Below are positions 53,338 through 61,491 of a stretch of DNA of 64,000 nucleotides, in pieces. A program made the position numbers and the translations under genes. Position 1 is the stretch's first letter. The number at the start of each line of letters is the position of its first letter. Where the stretch lies: the IMG/VR virus record IMGVR_UViG_3300042937_001707, positions 1-64,000 of that record; one strand, written 5' to 3'. The DNA is from a virus. Below the pieces are notes generated by a model. The model was not told the DNA's origin, searched no databases, and saw only the letters and a program-made list of their open reading frames with translations.

Positions 53338-55047
53338 ATGGCAGAACAATCTAAACTAATAATAAAAAATGGATTAGTTGTTGGAAATACTTCAGTTATT
53401 TCCAACAATTCTGTTTGGATTGCTTCTACAACGAACATAAAAGGTCCGCAAGGACCACAAGGATTTCAAGGCGTTCAAGGATTCCAAGGACCACAAGGAG
53501 CACAAGGACCACAAGGGTCTCAAGGAATTGCGGGAGTTACAGGACCACAAGGCATACAAGGGGTTGTTGGTAGACAAGGGTTCCAAGGTCCACAAGGATT
53601 TCAAGGAGCGCAAGGACCACAGGGAGCACAAGGTGCTGTCGGTGCTACTGGACCCCAAGGAGTTCAAGGCGCTGCAAGTTCTATTGCAGGGTTCCAAGGT
53701 CCACAAGGGTTTCAAGGCGCTCAAGGTCCACAAGGTGCACAAGGTGCTGTCGGTGCTACTGGTCCACAAGGAGTTCAAGGAGCAATCGGCGTAACAGGAG
53801 TCCAAGGAGTCCAAGGTCCACAGGGACCACAAGGTGCACAAGGTGCAGTTGGTGCTACTGGACCACATGGAGTTCAAGGAGCAGTTGGCATATCTGGATT
53901 CCAAGGTAGACAAGGAGTCCAAGGAGCGCAAGGACCACAGGGAGCACAAGGTGCTGTCGGTGCTACTGGACCCCAAGGAGTTCAAGGCGCTGCAAGTTCT
54001 ATTGCAGGATTTCAAGGCAGACAAGGGTTTCAAGGCGCACAAGGTCCACAGGGCGCACAAGGAGCAGTTGGTATTACTGGTCCTCAAGGAGTTCAAGGAG
54101 CAATCGGCGTAACAGGAGTCCAAGGAGTCCAAGGTCCACAGGGACCACAAGGTGCACAAGGTGCAGTTGGCGTTACTGGACCACAAGGAGTTCAAGGTGC
54201 TGCAAGTTCTATTGCAGGATTTCAAGGCAGACAAGGGTTTCAAGGCGCACAAGGTCCACAGGGCGCACAAGGAGCAGTTGGCGTTACTGGACCACAAGGA
54301 GTTCAAGGCGCTGCAAGTTCTATTGCAGGATTTCAAGGCAGACAAGGAGTCCAAGGTCCACAAGGTCCACAGGGCGCACAAGGAGCAGTTGGCGTTACTG
54401 GACCACAAGGAGTTCAAGGTGCTGCAAGTTCTATTGCAGGATTTCAAGGCAGACAAGGAGTCCAAGGTCCACAGGGACCACAAGGTGCACAAGGTGCAGT
54501 TGGCGTTACTGGACCACAAGGAGTTCAAGGAGCAGTTGGAATAGCAGGATTCCAAGGTAGACAAGGAGTCCAAGGTCCACAAGGTCCGCAGGGCGTTCAA
54601 GGGATATCTAATGTTTTGCAAACATCAGTAACTGCGTTAGGAGTTGGAACCCCAGCAGGACCAACAGGAGAAATAAGAGCAACCGGAAACATAACTTCGT
54701 ATTATTCTGACATAAGGTTAAAAGATAATATAGAATCTATAAAAAATGCTAGTGAAAAATTATATCAATTAAATGGAATTTTTTATAAACAAAATAAGTT
54801 TGCAGAAACCTTTGGATATAAAGATTATAGCAAACAAATAGGAGTTATAGCACAAGAAGTTCAAAAAATTATACCAGAAGCTGTTGCATTAGCACCATTT
54901 GATATTGATGAAAATCACAATAGCATCACAGGTTTAAATTTATTAACGGTTAATTATGAAAAATTAATTCCATTAATAATAGAAACTATAAAAGAACAAC
55001 AAAAAGAAATAGATTTATTAATAAAAGAAATAAAATATGGCAGCTAA
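53338..55047 (+). CDS. Collagen-like tail fibre 2 with S74 auto-chaperone
   Basis: The protein is 569 aa and a paralogue of fibre 1. The anchor is [20 protein letters not shown] (6-25). Residues 36-421 are Gly-X-Y triplets, interrupted five times by the block GAASSIAG, which breaks the triplet phase by one residue. The S74 domain has [10 protein letters not shown] with S457 and K462, [16 protein letters not shown], and a coiled coil at the end. Pro is again only in X (GPQ). Repeated interruptions could create flexible kinks as in type IV collagen. The stop overlaps the start of fibre 3 by 11 bp. Confidence 0.92.
   Translation: MAEQSKLIIKNGLVVGNTSVISNNSVWIASTTNIKGPQGPQGFQGVQGFQGPQGAQGPQGSQGIAGVTGPQGIQGVVGRQGFQGPQGFQGAQGPQGAQGAVGATGPQGVQGAASSIAGFQGPQGFQGAQGPQGAQGAVGATGPQGVQGAIGVTGVQGVQGPQGPQGAQGAVGATGPHGVQGAVGISGFQGRQGVQGAQGPQGAQGAVGATGPQGVQGAASSIAGFQGRQGFQGAQGPQGAQGAVGITGPQGVQGAIGVTGVQGVQGPQGPQGAQGAVGVTGPQGVQGAASSIAGFQGRQGFQGAQGPQGAQGAVGVTGPQGVQGAASSIAGFQGRQGVQGPQGPQGAQGAVGVTGPQGVQGAASSIAGFQGRQGVQGPQGPQGAQGAVGVTGPQGVQGAVGIAGFQGRQGVQGPQGPQGVQGISNVLQTSVTALGVGTPAGPTGEIRATGNITSYYSDIRLKDNIESIKNASEKLYQLNGIFYKQNKFAETFGYKDYSKQIGVIAQEVQKIIPEAVALAPFDIDENHNSITGLNLLTVNYEKLIPLIIETIKEQQKEIDLLIKEIKYGS
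53443..54600 (+). repeat. Collagen-type Gly-X-Y repeat tract, fibre 2
   Basis: Triplet-coding repeat with blocks of about 100-170 bp repeated almost exactly (the block ending GCTGCAAGTTCTATTGCAGG recurs five times). Confidence 0.9.
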
Positions 55048-56719
55048 TAATAATTTCGTTGTAAAAAATGGCATATCTATAAATCTAAATGAAATAATTT
55101 CATCAGAAGGCATTTGGACTGGTCCCGCTTCAAGCTATTCCGGATCACAAGGACCACAAGGAGCACAAGGACCACAAGGCGCTCAGGGTGCTGTGGGTGC
55201 TGCTGGTCCACAAGGAGTTCAAGGAGTAGAAGGATTCCAAGGTCCACAAGGATTTCAAGGCGCTCAAGGTCCACAAGGTCCACAGGGAGCACAAGGCGCA
55301 GTTGGTGCTACTGGTCCACAAGGCATACAAGGGGTGGCAGGGTTCCAAGGTCCACAAGGATTCCAAGGCGCTCAAGGTCCACAAGGTCCACAAGGCGCTC
55401 AAGGCGCAGTTGGTGCTATTGGACCACAGGGCATTCAAGGGGTAGCAGGATTTCAAGGTCCACAAGGATTTCAAGGCGCTCAAGGCGCTCAGGGTGCTGT
55501 CGGTGCTACTGGTCCTCAAGGAGTACAAGGTGCTGCAAGTTCGATTGCGGGGTTCCAAGGTCCACAAGGATTCCAAGGCGCTCAAGGTCAACAAGGACCA
55601 CAAGGCGCTCAAGGCGCAGTTGGTGCTATTGGACCACAGGGCATTCAAGGGGTAGCAGGATTTCAAGGTCCACAAGGATTTCAAGGAGCGCAAGGTCCAC
55701 AAGGTCCACAAGGCGCTCAAGGGGCAGTTGGCGTTACCGGACCACAAGGAGTTCAAGGGGTGGCAGGGTTCCAAGGTCCACAAGGATTTCAAGGTGCTCA
55801 AGGCGCTCAGGGTGCTGTCGGTGCTACTGGTCCTCAAGGAGTACAAGGTGCTGCAAGTTCGATTGCGGGGTTCCAAGGTAGACAAGGATTTCAAGGCGCT
55901 CAAGGTCCACAAGGACCACAAGGCGCTCAAGGCGCTGTAGGTGCTACTGGTCCTCAAGGAGTTGCTGGAATAGCAGGATTCCAAGGTAGACAAGGATTCC
56001 AAGGCGCTCAAGGTCCACAGGGCGCTCAAGGAGCACAAGGCGCTGTAGGTGCTACTGGTCCTCAAGGAGTTGCTGGAATAGCAGGATTCCAAGGTAGGCA
56101 AGGATTCCAAGGCGCTCAAGGTCCACAGGGAGCACAGGGGGCAGTTGGTGTTACTGGACCGCAAGGAGTTCAAGGAGCGGCTAGTTCAATTGCAGGATTT
56201 CAAGGCAGACAAGGAGTTCAAGGTCCACAGGGTCCACAGGGAGCACAGGGGGCAGTTGGTGCTACTGGTCCTCAAGGAGTACAAGGAGCGGCTAGCAATG
56301 TGGTAACTGAAGTTACAGCACTAGGAGTTAATACTATAGCAGGAACAACAGGAGAAATAAGAGCAACTGGACAAATTACTGCATATTATTCTGATAAAAG
56401 ATTAAAACAAGTTTTAGGAAATGTTGACAATTGTTTAGAAAAGATAAGTAAAATACATGGTGTATATTACGAACAAAACGAATTAGCTAATTCATTTGGA
56501 TATAAAGACTCTTCAAGACAAATAGGATTTATAGCACAAGAAATACAAGAAGTGCTACCAGAAGCAGTAAAAATTGCCCCTTTTGATTCTAATAAATATG
56601 GACATAGTATTTCTGGAGAAAAATATTTAACCGTACTATACTCAAAAATAGTACCGTTATTAATAGAAGCATTAAAAGAACAGAAAATACAGATAGATGA
56701 ACTAAAAACAAAAAATTGA
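55037..56719 (+). CDS. Collagen-like tail fibre 3 with S74 auto-chaperone
   Basis: The protein is 560 aa. The anchor is [20 protein letters not shown] (6-25), IWTGP. Residues 36 to about 418 are Gly-X-Y triplets with GAASSIAG interruptions (three) and a last GAASNVV before the neck. The S74 domain has [10 protein letters not shown] with S452 and K457, [16 protein letters not shown], and the terminal coiled coil [15 protein letters not shown]. It differs from fibres 1 and 2 mostly in the order of repeat blocks and in S74 side chains, so the three could make homo- or heterotrimers. The oxygenase and glycosyltransferase genes follow within 8 bp. Confidence 0.92.
   Translation: MAANNNFVVKNGISINLNEIISSEGIWTGPASSYSGSQGPQGAQGPQGAQGAVGAAGPQGVQGVEGFQGPQGFQGAQGPQGPQGAQGAVGATGPQGIQGVAGFQGPQGFQGAQGPQGPQGAQGAVGAIGPQGIQGVAGFQGPQGFQGAQGAQGAVGATGPQGVQGAASSIAGFQGPQGFQGAQGQQGPQGAQGAVGAIGPQGIQGVAGFQGPQGFQGAQGPQGPQGAQGAVGVTGPQGVQGVAGFQGPQGFQGAQGAQGAVGATGPQGVQGAASSIAGFQGRQGFQGAQGPQGPQGAQGAVGATGPQGVAGIAGFQGRQGFQGAQGPQGAQGAQGAVGATGPQGVAGIAGFQGRQGFQGAQGPQGAQGAVGVTGPQGVQGAASSIAGFQGRQGVQGPQGPQGAQGAVGATGPQGVQGAASNVVTEVTALGVNTIAGTTGEIRATGQITAYYSDKRLKQVLGNVDNCLEKISKIHGVYYEQNELANSFGYKDSSRQIGFIAQEIQEVLPEAVKIAPFDSNKYGHSISGEKYLTVLYSKIVPLLIEALKEQKIQIDELKTKN
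55142..56290 (+). repeat. Collagen-type Gly-X-Y repeat tract, fibre 3
   Basis: Block repeats as in fibre 2; for example, the 55440-55560 block recurs at about 55650-55870 with few changes. Confidence 0.9.
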
Positions 56720-56727
56720 GGAATATT

Positions 56728-57300
56728 ATGAAAGGTGAATGGTGTTATTTTAAATCATATTTTGATAAAGATACTTGCGAAAAAATAATCAGAGATGTTC
56801 AATCCATTCCATCACAAGATGCTCTTGTTGGTAATATCGATGCTTTCGCTGATTATAAAAATAGAAGAAGTAAAATAAAATTTATTCATAGTTCAAATTG
56901 GAGATTTGCGTATATATTTGATGCATTATGGAAAGCAGCAATAAGTGCAAATAATGATTTTTTTGACATACACATTACTAGATTAAATTTCATTCAATTC
57001 GCAGAATATAGTCACGAAGACCAAGGAGAATATAAAAACCATCACGACGTTTTTTGGTTAAACAATGATCCCGTTTATCATAGAAAACTTTCTTGTGTAA
57101 TCCAACTATCAGACTCTACTGAATATGAAGGTGGAGATTTTGAGTTAGTAGATGTATCAACATATCCTGATGCTTCTGAGATTAGGCAACAAGGATCGAC
57201 TATATTTTTTCCTTCATTTTTTACACATAGAGCAAATCCAGTAATAAGAGGAACTAGATATAGTATTGCTGCATGGTTTGAAGGTCCGAAATGGAGATAA
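56728..57300 (+). CDS. 2-oxoglutarate/Fe(II) oxygenase, prolyl-4-hydroxylase type
   Basis: The protein is 190 aa from the ATG at 56728 (RBS GAGGAA); an in-frame TTG 12 bases earlier overlaps the fibre stop. It has a double-stranded beta-helix with the metal triad NHHDVFW (H105, D107) and FFTHRANPV (H167), and a 2OG-binding RGTRYSIAAWF (R177). TEYEGGDFEL (131-140) is the usual strand before the second half. This layout is that of PKHD/prolyl-4-hydroxylase-like enzymes, which hydroxylate protein side chains. It begins 8 bp after the third collagen-like fibre, so the fibres, which are rich in Gly-Pro-Gln, are the obvious candidate substrate; this is inference. Confidence 0.9.
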   Translation: MKGEWCYFKSYFDKDTCEKIIRDVQSIPSQDALVGNIDAFADYKNRRSKIKFIHSSNWRFAYIFDALWKAAISANNDFFDIHITRLNFIQFAEYSHEDQGEYKNHHDVFWLNNDPVYHRKLSCVIQLSDSTEYEGGDFELVDVSTYPDASEIRQQGSTIFFPSFFTHRANPVIRGTRYSIAAWFEGPKWR

Positions 57301-57301
57301 T

Positions 57302-58024
57302 ATGCACCCAACCATACATTATAATGAACCGTTTGATTACTACATTATAGATGATTTTTTAGAACCATCTATCGCAAAAAAGATATCAGAAGAATTTATC
57401 CCATTTGAATCCACACATTGGTTCGATTATAATAATCCATTAGAAATAAAAAAAACTTTAAACAATTGGTATCATTTTCCAGAAACCACTTATAAGTTTT
57501 TTTCTTATCTAAATTCAAAAGAATTCGTAGAAATAATTCAAAATATAACAAAAACAAATAATCTATATACTGATATCGGATTACATGGTGCTGGCTGGCA
57601 CATTCATGGTAACGGTGGGAAATTGAATGTACATCTAGATTATTCAATTCACCCAAAATTAAAATTACAAAGAAAATATAATTTTATAATATATCTATCA
57701 CAGGAATGGAATCCAAAATGGGGAGGTAATTTAGAATTTTGGTCACACGATTTTCTAAACAAAAAACCAAAAGAAAAAATTGCCCAAGTGGATTGTATAT
57801 TCAATAGAGCAGTAATTTTTGACACTACCAAAAATTCTTGGCATGGGTTTAACGATCCCATAACTTGCCCAAATAATACATATAGAAAAAGTATTGCTTG
57901 TTATTACCTAACTGACCCAGAAGAAATCACAGAGGAACGATACAGAGCATTATATTCAGCATCAAAATCTCAAGAGAATGATAGAAACATTGAACAATTG
58001 ATTAAAAATAGAAGTAAACTATGA
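57302..58024 (+). CDS. Second 2-oxoglutarate/Fe(II) oxygenase
   Basis: The protein is 240 aa; the ATG follows the previous stop by one base. The N-terminus PFDYYIIDDFLEPSIAKKIS is typical of 2OG oxygenases of the proline-hydroxylase-like class. Metal ligands: KLNVHLDYSIHPK (H111, D113) and SWHGFNDP (H181); 2OG anchor YRKSIACYYL (R195). GWHIHGNGGKLNVHLDY, with its double Gly, and YLSQEWNPKWGGNLEFW are characteristic of the family found in LPS- or fibre-modifying clusters. Only the core motifs are shared with its neighbour, so the two probably act on different sites or substrates. The stop overlaps the next start (ATGA). Confidence 0.9.
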   Translation: MHPTIHYNEPFDYYIIDDFLEPSIAKKISEEFIPFESTHWFDYNNPLEIKKTLNNWYHFPETTYKFFSYLNSKEFVEIIQNITKTNNLYTDIGLHGAGWHIHGNGGKLNVHLDYSIHPKLKLQRKYNFIIYLSQEWNPKWGGNLEFWSHDFLNKKPKEKIAQVDCIFNRAVIFDTTKNSWHGFNDPITCPNNTYRKSIACYYLTDPEEITEERYRALYSASKSQENDRNIEQLIKNRSKL

Positions 58025-59739
58025 ATAAAAAATGTAAAATTGTTATGATTACCATGTTTAAGAATGAAGCAAGATCCATAGAAAGAATGCTAAATTCTTG
58101 TTTACCTTTTGTAGATTACTATGTTCTTCAGAACAACGGATCGACAGACGGTTCCGATCAAATAGTAAAAGATTTCTTGATTAATAACGAGTTATCCGGA
58201 ACTTTATATGATGTAGAAGAAGGTTGGGTTGGATTTGGATGGAATAGAGATCATTTAATTCAAACATGTCAAGATATTGATCATGGATGTGATTGGATTT
58301 TAAAGATGGATTGCGACGAAGTTCTAGAAATTGACAGCAATTTTAATTGGGAGTTGTTAAGTGATAAATCTACCCAAGCATTTCATATTCCTGCAGTAAG
58401 TGGAACTTGTGTATATTATAGAGCATGGATGTGGAACGCAAACCTTCCTTGGAGATTTAATCACGATACTTGCCACGAAACAATATATTGCGAAATTCCG
58501 GAAATAGATAAAAACTTTGTGTGTAAAGACTTACCAAAATCTTTTAGACAAGTAGGATATAACGAAGGACAAAGTTGGTCGGTTCCTACAAAATTTATTT
58601 CAGACTCTTTAATCTTAGAAGAAAAAATGATTAAAGAAAACACAATACATTCCGATATATACCATTTTTGGTATATAGGCAAAAGTTATGCAGATGCTTA
58701 TCCATCAACAGCATTTCCTCTGGGAAAAACGCAGCAGAAAGAATATGCAAGAAGATGTATTTACTATTTTACTGAATATTTAAATTTAATACATGATTTT
58801 GAAAATACGAAAAAAGCAAAATTTATAGACGAAACTTCTTACATGTCACTAATTTTAATGGCAGAGGCATATATATTCTTAAATAAAGAAGACAACGCAA
58901 TAGAGTGTTATATTCTTGCAGAATCTTTTGCTCCAAAAAGAAATGATCATCTTTTTGGATTAGCAAGAATTTATAAACGTTTGAAGCAATATGAAGAAAT
59001 GTTACAAATCACTTCTGTAATGATTAACCCAGAAAGAAAAAACCCTTTCCCAGAATATTGTAATTTTATAGATTCTTCTTTATATATCAATGAAGAAAAT
59101 AATGTCGTAGAAGAACTTCATAATTTTGCATTATCACATAATACAAAAGAACAACATATTCCATTACCATTTTATATAAATTTAAATAAAGATAAAAATT
59201 TATTTGTAGTTGATAATTTTTATACCAATCCAGATGATGTCAGAGATTTTGCATTAAATTTTGTTGAATATAAAGAAGATTTAAATTGGTATAAAGGGTT
59301 AAGATCTACAGTAACATATAGACCAGATGGTATAAAAGAAGCATTTGAAGAAATAATAGGAAAAAAGATTTATAATTTCGAAGAACACGGATTTAATGGA
59401 GTTTTTCAGATAACAAGCGCAAAAGATCCCCAAGTATATCATTATGATGCACAAAAATGGGCAGCAATGATATATTTAACCCCAAATTCTCCGCTAGAAA
59501 GCGGAACAAGAACCCATAGATCCAAATTAAACGGAACAAAACACGCATCAGAACCAAACGTTGATTTTGCATTTAATGGCAATTTCTATGACAGCACTAA
59601 ATTTGAAATTATTGATAATGTGGGGAATATATACAATAGATTAGTAATAATGGATGCTCAAAATATCCATTCTGCTGGTCCATATTTTGGCTCTGCTATT
59701 CATGATAGTAGATTAACTCATTTATTTTTCTTCGATTAA
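58021..59739 (+). CDS. Fusion of a GT2 glycosyltransferase, TPR-like middle and a C-terminal 2OG-Fe(II)-like oxygenase
   Basis: The protein is 572 aa. Residues 1-230 form a GT-A glycosyltransferase family 2 domain: KIVMITMFKNEARSIERML, LQNNGSTDGS (37-45) and MDCDE (96-100) as the DxD metal site. Residues 265-350 resemble tetratricopeptide helices (AEAYIFLNKEDNAIECYILA). From 390, NLFVVDNFYTNPDDVRDFAL, VYHYDAQKWAAMIYLTP (H474, D476), NIHSAGPYFG (H550) and HDSRLTHLFFFD (R564) make a DSBH oxygenase of DUF6445 type. One protein could thus both hydroxylate and glycosylate a residue, as animal lysyl hydroxylase 3 and the mimivirus collagen enzyme do, but in the opposite domain order. The substrate is inferred from the neighbouring collagen-like fibres. 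Confidence 0.88.
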   Translation: MNKKCKIVMITMFKNEARSIERMLNSCLPFVDYYVLQNNGSTDGSDQIVKDFLINNELSGTLYDVEEGWVGFGWNRDHLIQTCQDIDHGCDWILKMDCDEVLEIDSNFNWELLSDKSTQAFHIPAVSGTCVYYRAWMWNANLPWRFNHDTCHETIYCEIPEIDKNFVCKDLPKSFRQVGYNEGQSWSVPTKFISDSLILEEKMIKENTIHSDIYHFWYIGKSYADAYPSTAFPLGKTQQKEYARRCIYYFTEYLNLIHDFENTKKAKFIDETSYMSLILMAEAYIFLNKEDNAIECYILAESFAPKRNDHLFGLARIYKRLKQYEEMLQITSVMINPERKNPFPEYCNFIDSSLYINEENNVVEELHNFALSHNTKEQHIPLPFYINLNKDKNLFVVDNFYTNPDDVRDFALNFVEYKEDLNWYKGLRSTVTYRPDGIKEAFEEIIGKKIYNFEEHGFNGVFQITSAKDPQVYHYDAQKWAAMIYLTPNSPLESGTRTHRSKLNGTKHASEPNVDFAFNGNFYDSTKFEIIDNVGNIYNRLVIMDAQNIHSAGPYFGSAIHDSRLTHLFFFD

Positions 59740-59741
59740 TT

Positions 59742-60998
59742 ATGAAATTTAGCATTATAACCCCAGAACATAATAAAAATAATCCGTATTTGATGGAATT
59801 GTTCGAATCCATAGAAAACCAAACTTATGAAAATTGGGAATGGGTAATATTATTAAATAATGGTTGCGAATTCGAAGACCTTCCAGAACAAATTTTATAC
59901 CATGATAAAGTAAATGTATACAAACTAGAAGAAACCAATTCAAATATTGGATTTATAAAAAATAAAGCATTTCATCTTGGGTCCGGAGATGTTTTAGTAG
60001 AAGTTGATCATGATGATATATTAATAAAAAATTGTTTAGAAAAATTATACGAAGTATATCAAGATGAAAACATGGGATTCGTATATAGCGATAATGCCGT
60101 CTTACATATGACCGATGAATTTTCCCCATATGACGCAAATCAAGGGTGGGAATATTCTATTTATAATTGGAAAGGTCGAGATTTAATTTCTATGAAAAGT
60201 TTCGAACCATCTTCTCAAAGTTTAGGTTATATTTGGTATGCTCCAGATCATGTCAGATCTTGGAGGTCTAATGTCTATAAAGAAATTGGAGGACACAATC
60301 CAGAATTATCAGTATGCGATGATCATGAATTATGTATTAGAACATATCTACACACTAAAATGAAAAGAATTCCGGAAGTTCTTTATATCTATAGAATTAC
60401 CGGGGAAAATACTTGGTTGGAAAGAAATCAAGAAATACAACAAAAAACAATAGAATTATTCAATAATTATATTCAACTTTTAGCAGAAAAAGATTGCGAA
60501 GAAAAAGGATTATTGAAAATTGATTTGGGAGGGGGTTTAAATCCGTATAAAGATTATAAAACCGTTGATATCACAGAATCTGCGGATTTTCAATACGATT
60601 TAAATGAAGGGATACCGTTACCAGATAATAGCGTAGGAGTTATCAATGCCAGTCATATATTAGAACATTTAAAAGATCCTATCAAATCTATGAGCGAAAT
60701 TCATAGGGTGTTATGTCATGGTGGATGGGCTTTTATAGAAATTCCAAGCACGGATGGAAGAGGAGCATTCCAAGACCCCACACATGTAAGTTTCTGGAAC
60801 GAAAATAGTTTTTTATATTATACCGATAAATATCTTGCTAATTTTATAAATAATAAATATATAAGATTTCAAGAATATTATAAACAAACATATTTTCCAA
60901 ATGAATGGTTACAACAAATAAATGTTTGTGTTACTTCCGCATATTTAACAGTTATTAAAGACGATTCTATCCGATACCCCGGATTTTTAAAAATATAA
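59742..60998 (+). CDS. Fusion of a GT2 glycosyltransferase and a SAM-dependent methyltransferase
   Basis: The protein is 418 aa. Residues 1-245 are a GT2 glycosyltransferase: MKFSIITPEHNKNNPYLMEL, WVILLNNG, NIGFIKNKAFHLGSGDVLVE and VDHDD (88-92) as the DxD site, then GGHNPELSVCDDHELCIR (acceptor-side ED-like motif). Residues 255-418 are a class I methyltransferase: KIDLGGGLNPYKDYKTVDI (259-277), DLNEGIPLPDNSVGVINASH, HILEHLKDP and HRVLCHGGWAFIEIPS. It could add a sugar and then methylate it to cap the glycan. It directly follows the GT-oxygenase gene and is last in the modification island. A late octamer overlaps its stop. Confidence 0.9.
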   Translation: MKFSIITPEHNKNNPYLMELFESIENQTYENWEWVILLNNGCEFEDLPEQILYHDKVNVYKLEETNSNIGFIKNKAFHLGSGDVLVEVDHDDILIKNCLEKLYEVYQDENMGFVYSDNAVLHMTDEFSPYDANQGWEYSIYNWKGRDLISMKSFEPSSQSLGYIWYAPDHVRSWRSNVYKEIGGHNPELSVCDDHELCIRTYLHTKMKRIPEVLYIYRITGENTWLERNQEIQQKTIELFNNYIQLLAEKDCEEKGLLKIDLGGGLNPYKDYKTVDITESADFQYDLNEGIPLPDNSVGVINASHILEHLKDPIKSMSEIHRVLCHGGWAFIEIPSTDGRGAFQDPTHVSFWNENSFLYYTDKYLANFINNKYIRFQEYYKQTYFPNEWLQQINVCVTSAYLTVIKDDSIRYPGFLKI

Positions 60999-61001
60999 AT
61001 A
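60994..61001 (+). promoter_or_regulatory. T4-type late promoter octamer
   Basis: Exact TATAAATA overlapping the stop of the GT-methyltransferase gene, 28 bp before the ATG at 61030. It would drive the fibre accessory protein and the Gly-rich adhesin. Confidence 0.65.
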
Positions 61002-61029
61002 CTAATATAAACAACTTATAGGTATCAAT

Positions 61030-61479
61030 ATGCCAAAATACAATCAATCAAACGTTTCAGGAGAATTGTGGAGAAGATCTCCTCAAATAATTTGTTATAA
61101 TAATTATAATCAAAATCCAGTAATACTTTTTGATGAAGAAGATATAATAGTATTGAATAATGGAGAATTTGCATCCAATAGAATCCAGTCAAAATTACAT
61201 CAAGAATTTAATTCTGATAACGCTAATACTGCATTTGAGTTGAGAAACCCGGAAACAGAAGAATATATAGGAACATTTGCAACATACAAAGATTTATACG
61301 TATTAATGTATTCTTTATATTTTCATTTGGCAAAGGAGAGAGACAAAGGACCACAACCATATCCAAGTTGGATATGGAACGACCAAACTAATTCGTGGGA
61401 TGCTCCTATCCCAAAACCGGAAGATGGACAAGAATATTATTGGGATGAAAGTTCTCAAGAATGGGTTATCGTTGCATAA
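61030..61479 (+). CDS. Fibre/tail accessory protein with PSW-PxP-WDE motif
   Basis: The protein is 149 aa. The N-terminal SNVSGELWRRSPQIICYNNY and ENIIVLNNG-like (EDIIVLNNGEFASN) part is followed by a C-terminal signature: YPSWIWNDQTNSWDAPIPKP, EDGQEYYWDESSQEWV. This W-x-PxP-x-YYWDE-x-W pattern is widespread in small phage virion or fibre-associated proteins; its function is not known to me. Being upstream of the Gly-rich adhesin, it might be its chaperone or base. The gene has its own late promoter. Confidence 0.72.
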   Translation: MPKYNQSNVSGELWRRSPQIICYNNYNQNPVILFDEEDIIVLNNGEFASNRIQSKLHQEFNSDNANTAFELRNPETEEYIGTFATYKDLYVLMYSLYFHLAKERDKGPQPYPSWIWNDQTNSWDAPIPKPEDGQEYYWDESSQEWVIVA

Positions 61480-61491
61480 GGAGAACTCATC

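Noticed and set aside
53528-55940. Plus-strand open frames with [13 protein letters not shown]- or [13 protein letters not shown]-like products
   Set aside because: Frame-shifted readings of the collagen repeats; no start context, and fully inside the real fibre genes.
52026-56173. Long open frames on the minus strand (for example 53392-54621 and 55145-56173) rich in Leu, Ser, Thr
   Set aside because: They are mirror frames of the Gly-X-Y repeats; the low-complexity composition follows from the GGN-NNN-CAA pattern, and they have no RBS.
55037-56719. CRISPR-like or satellite reading of the direct repeats in the collagen genes
   Set aside because: Repeats are contiguous coding triplets without unique spacers and are fully explained by Gly-X-Y protein repeats.
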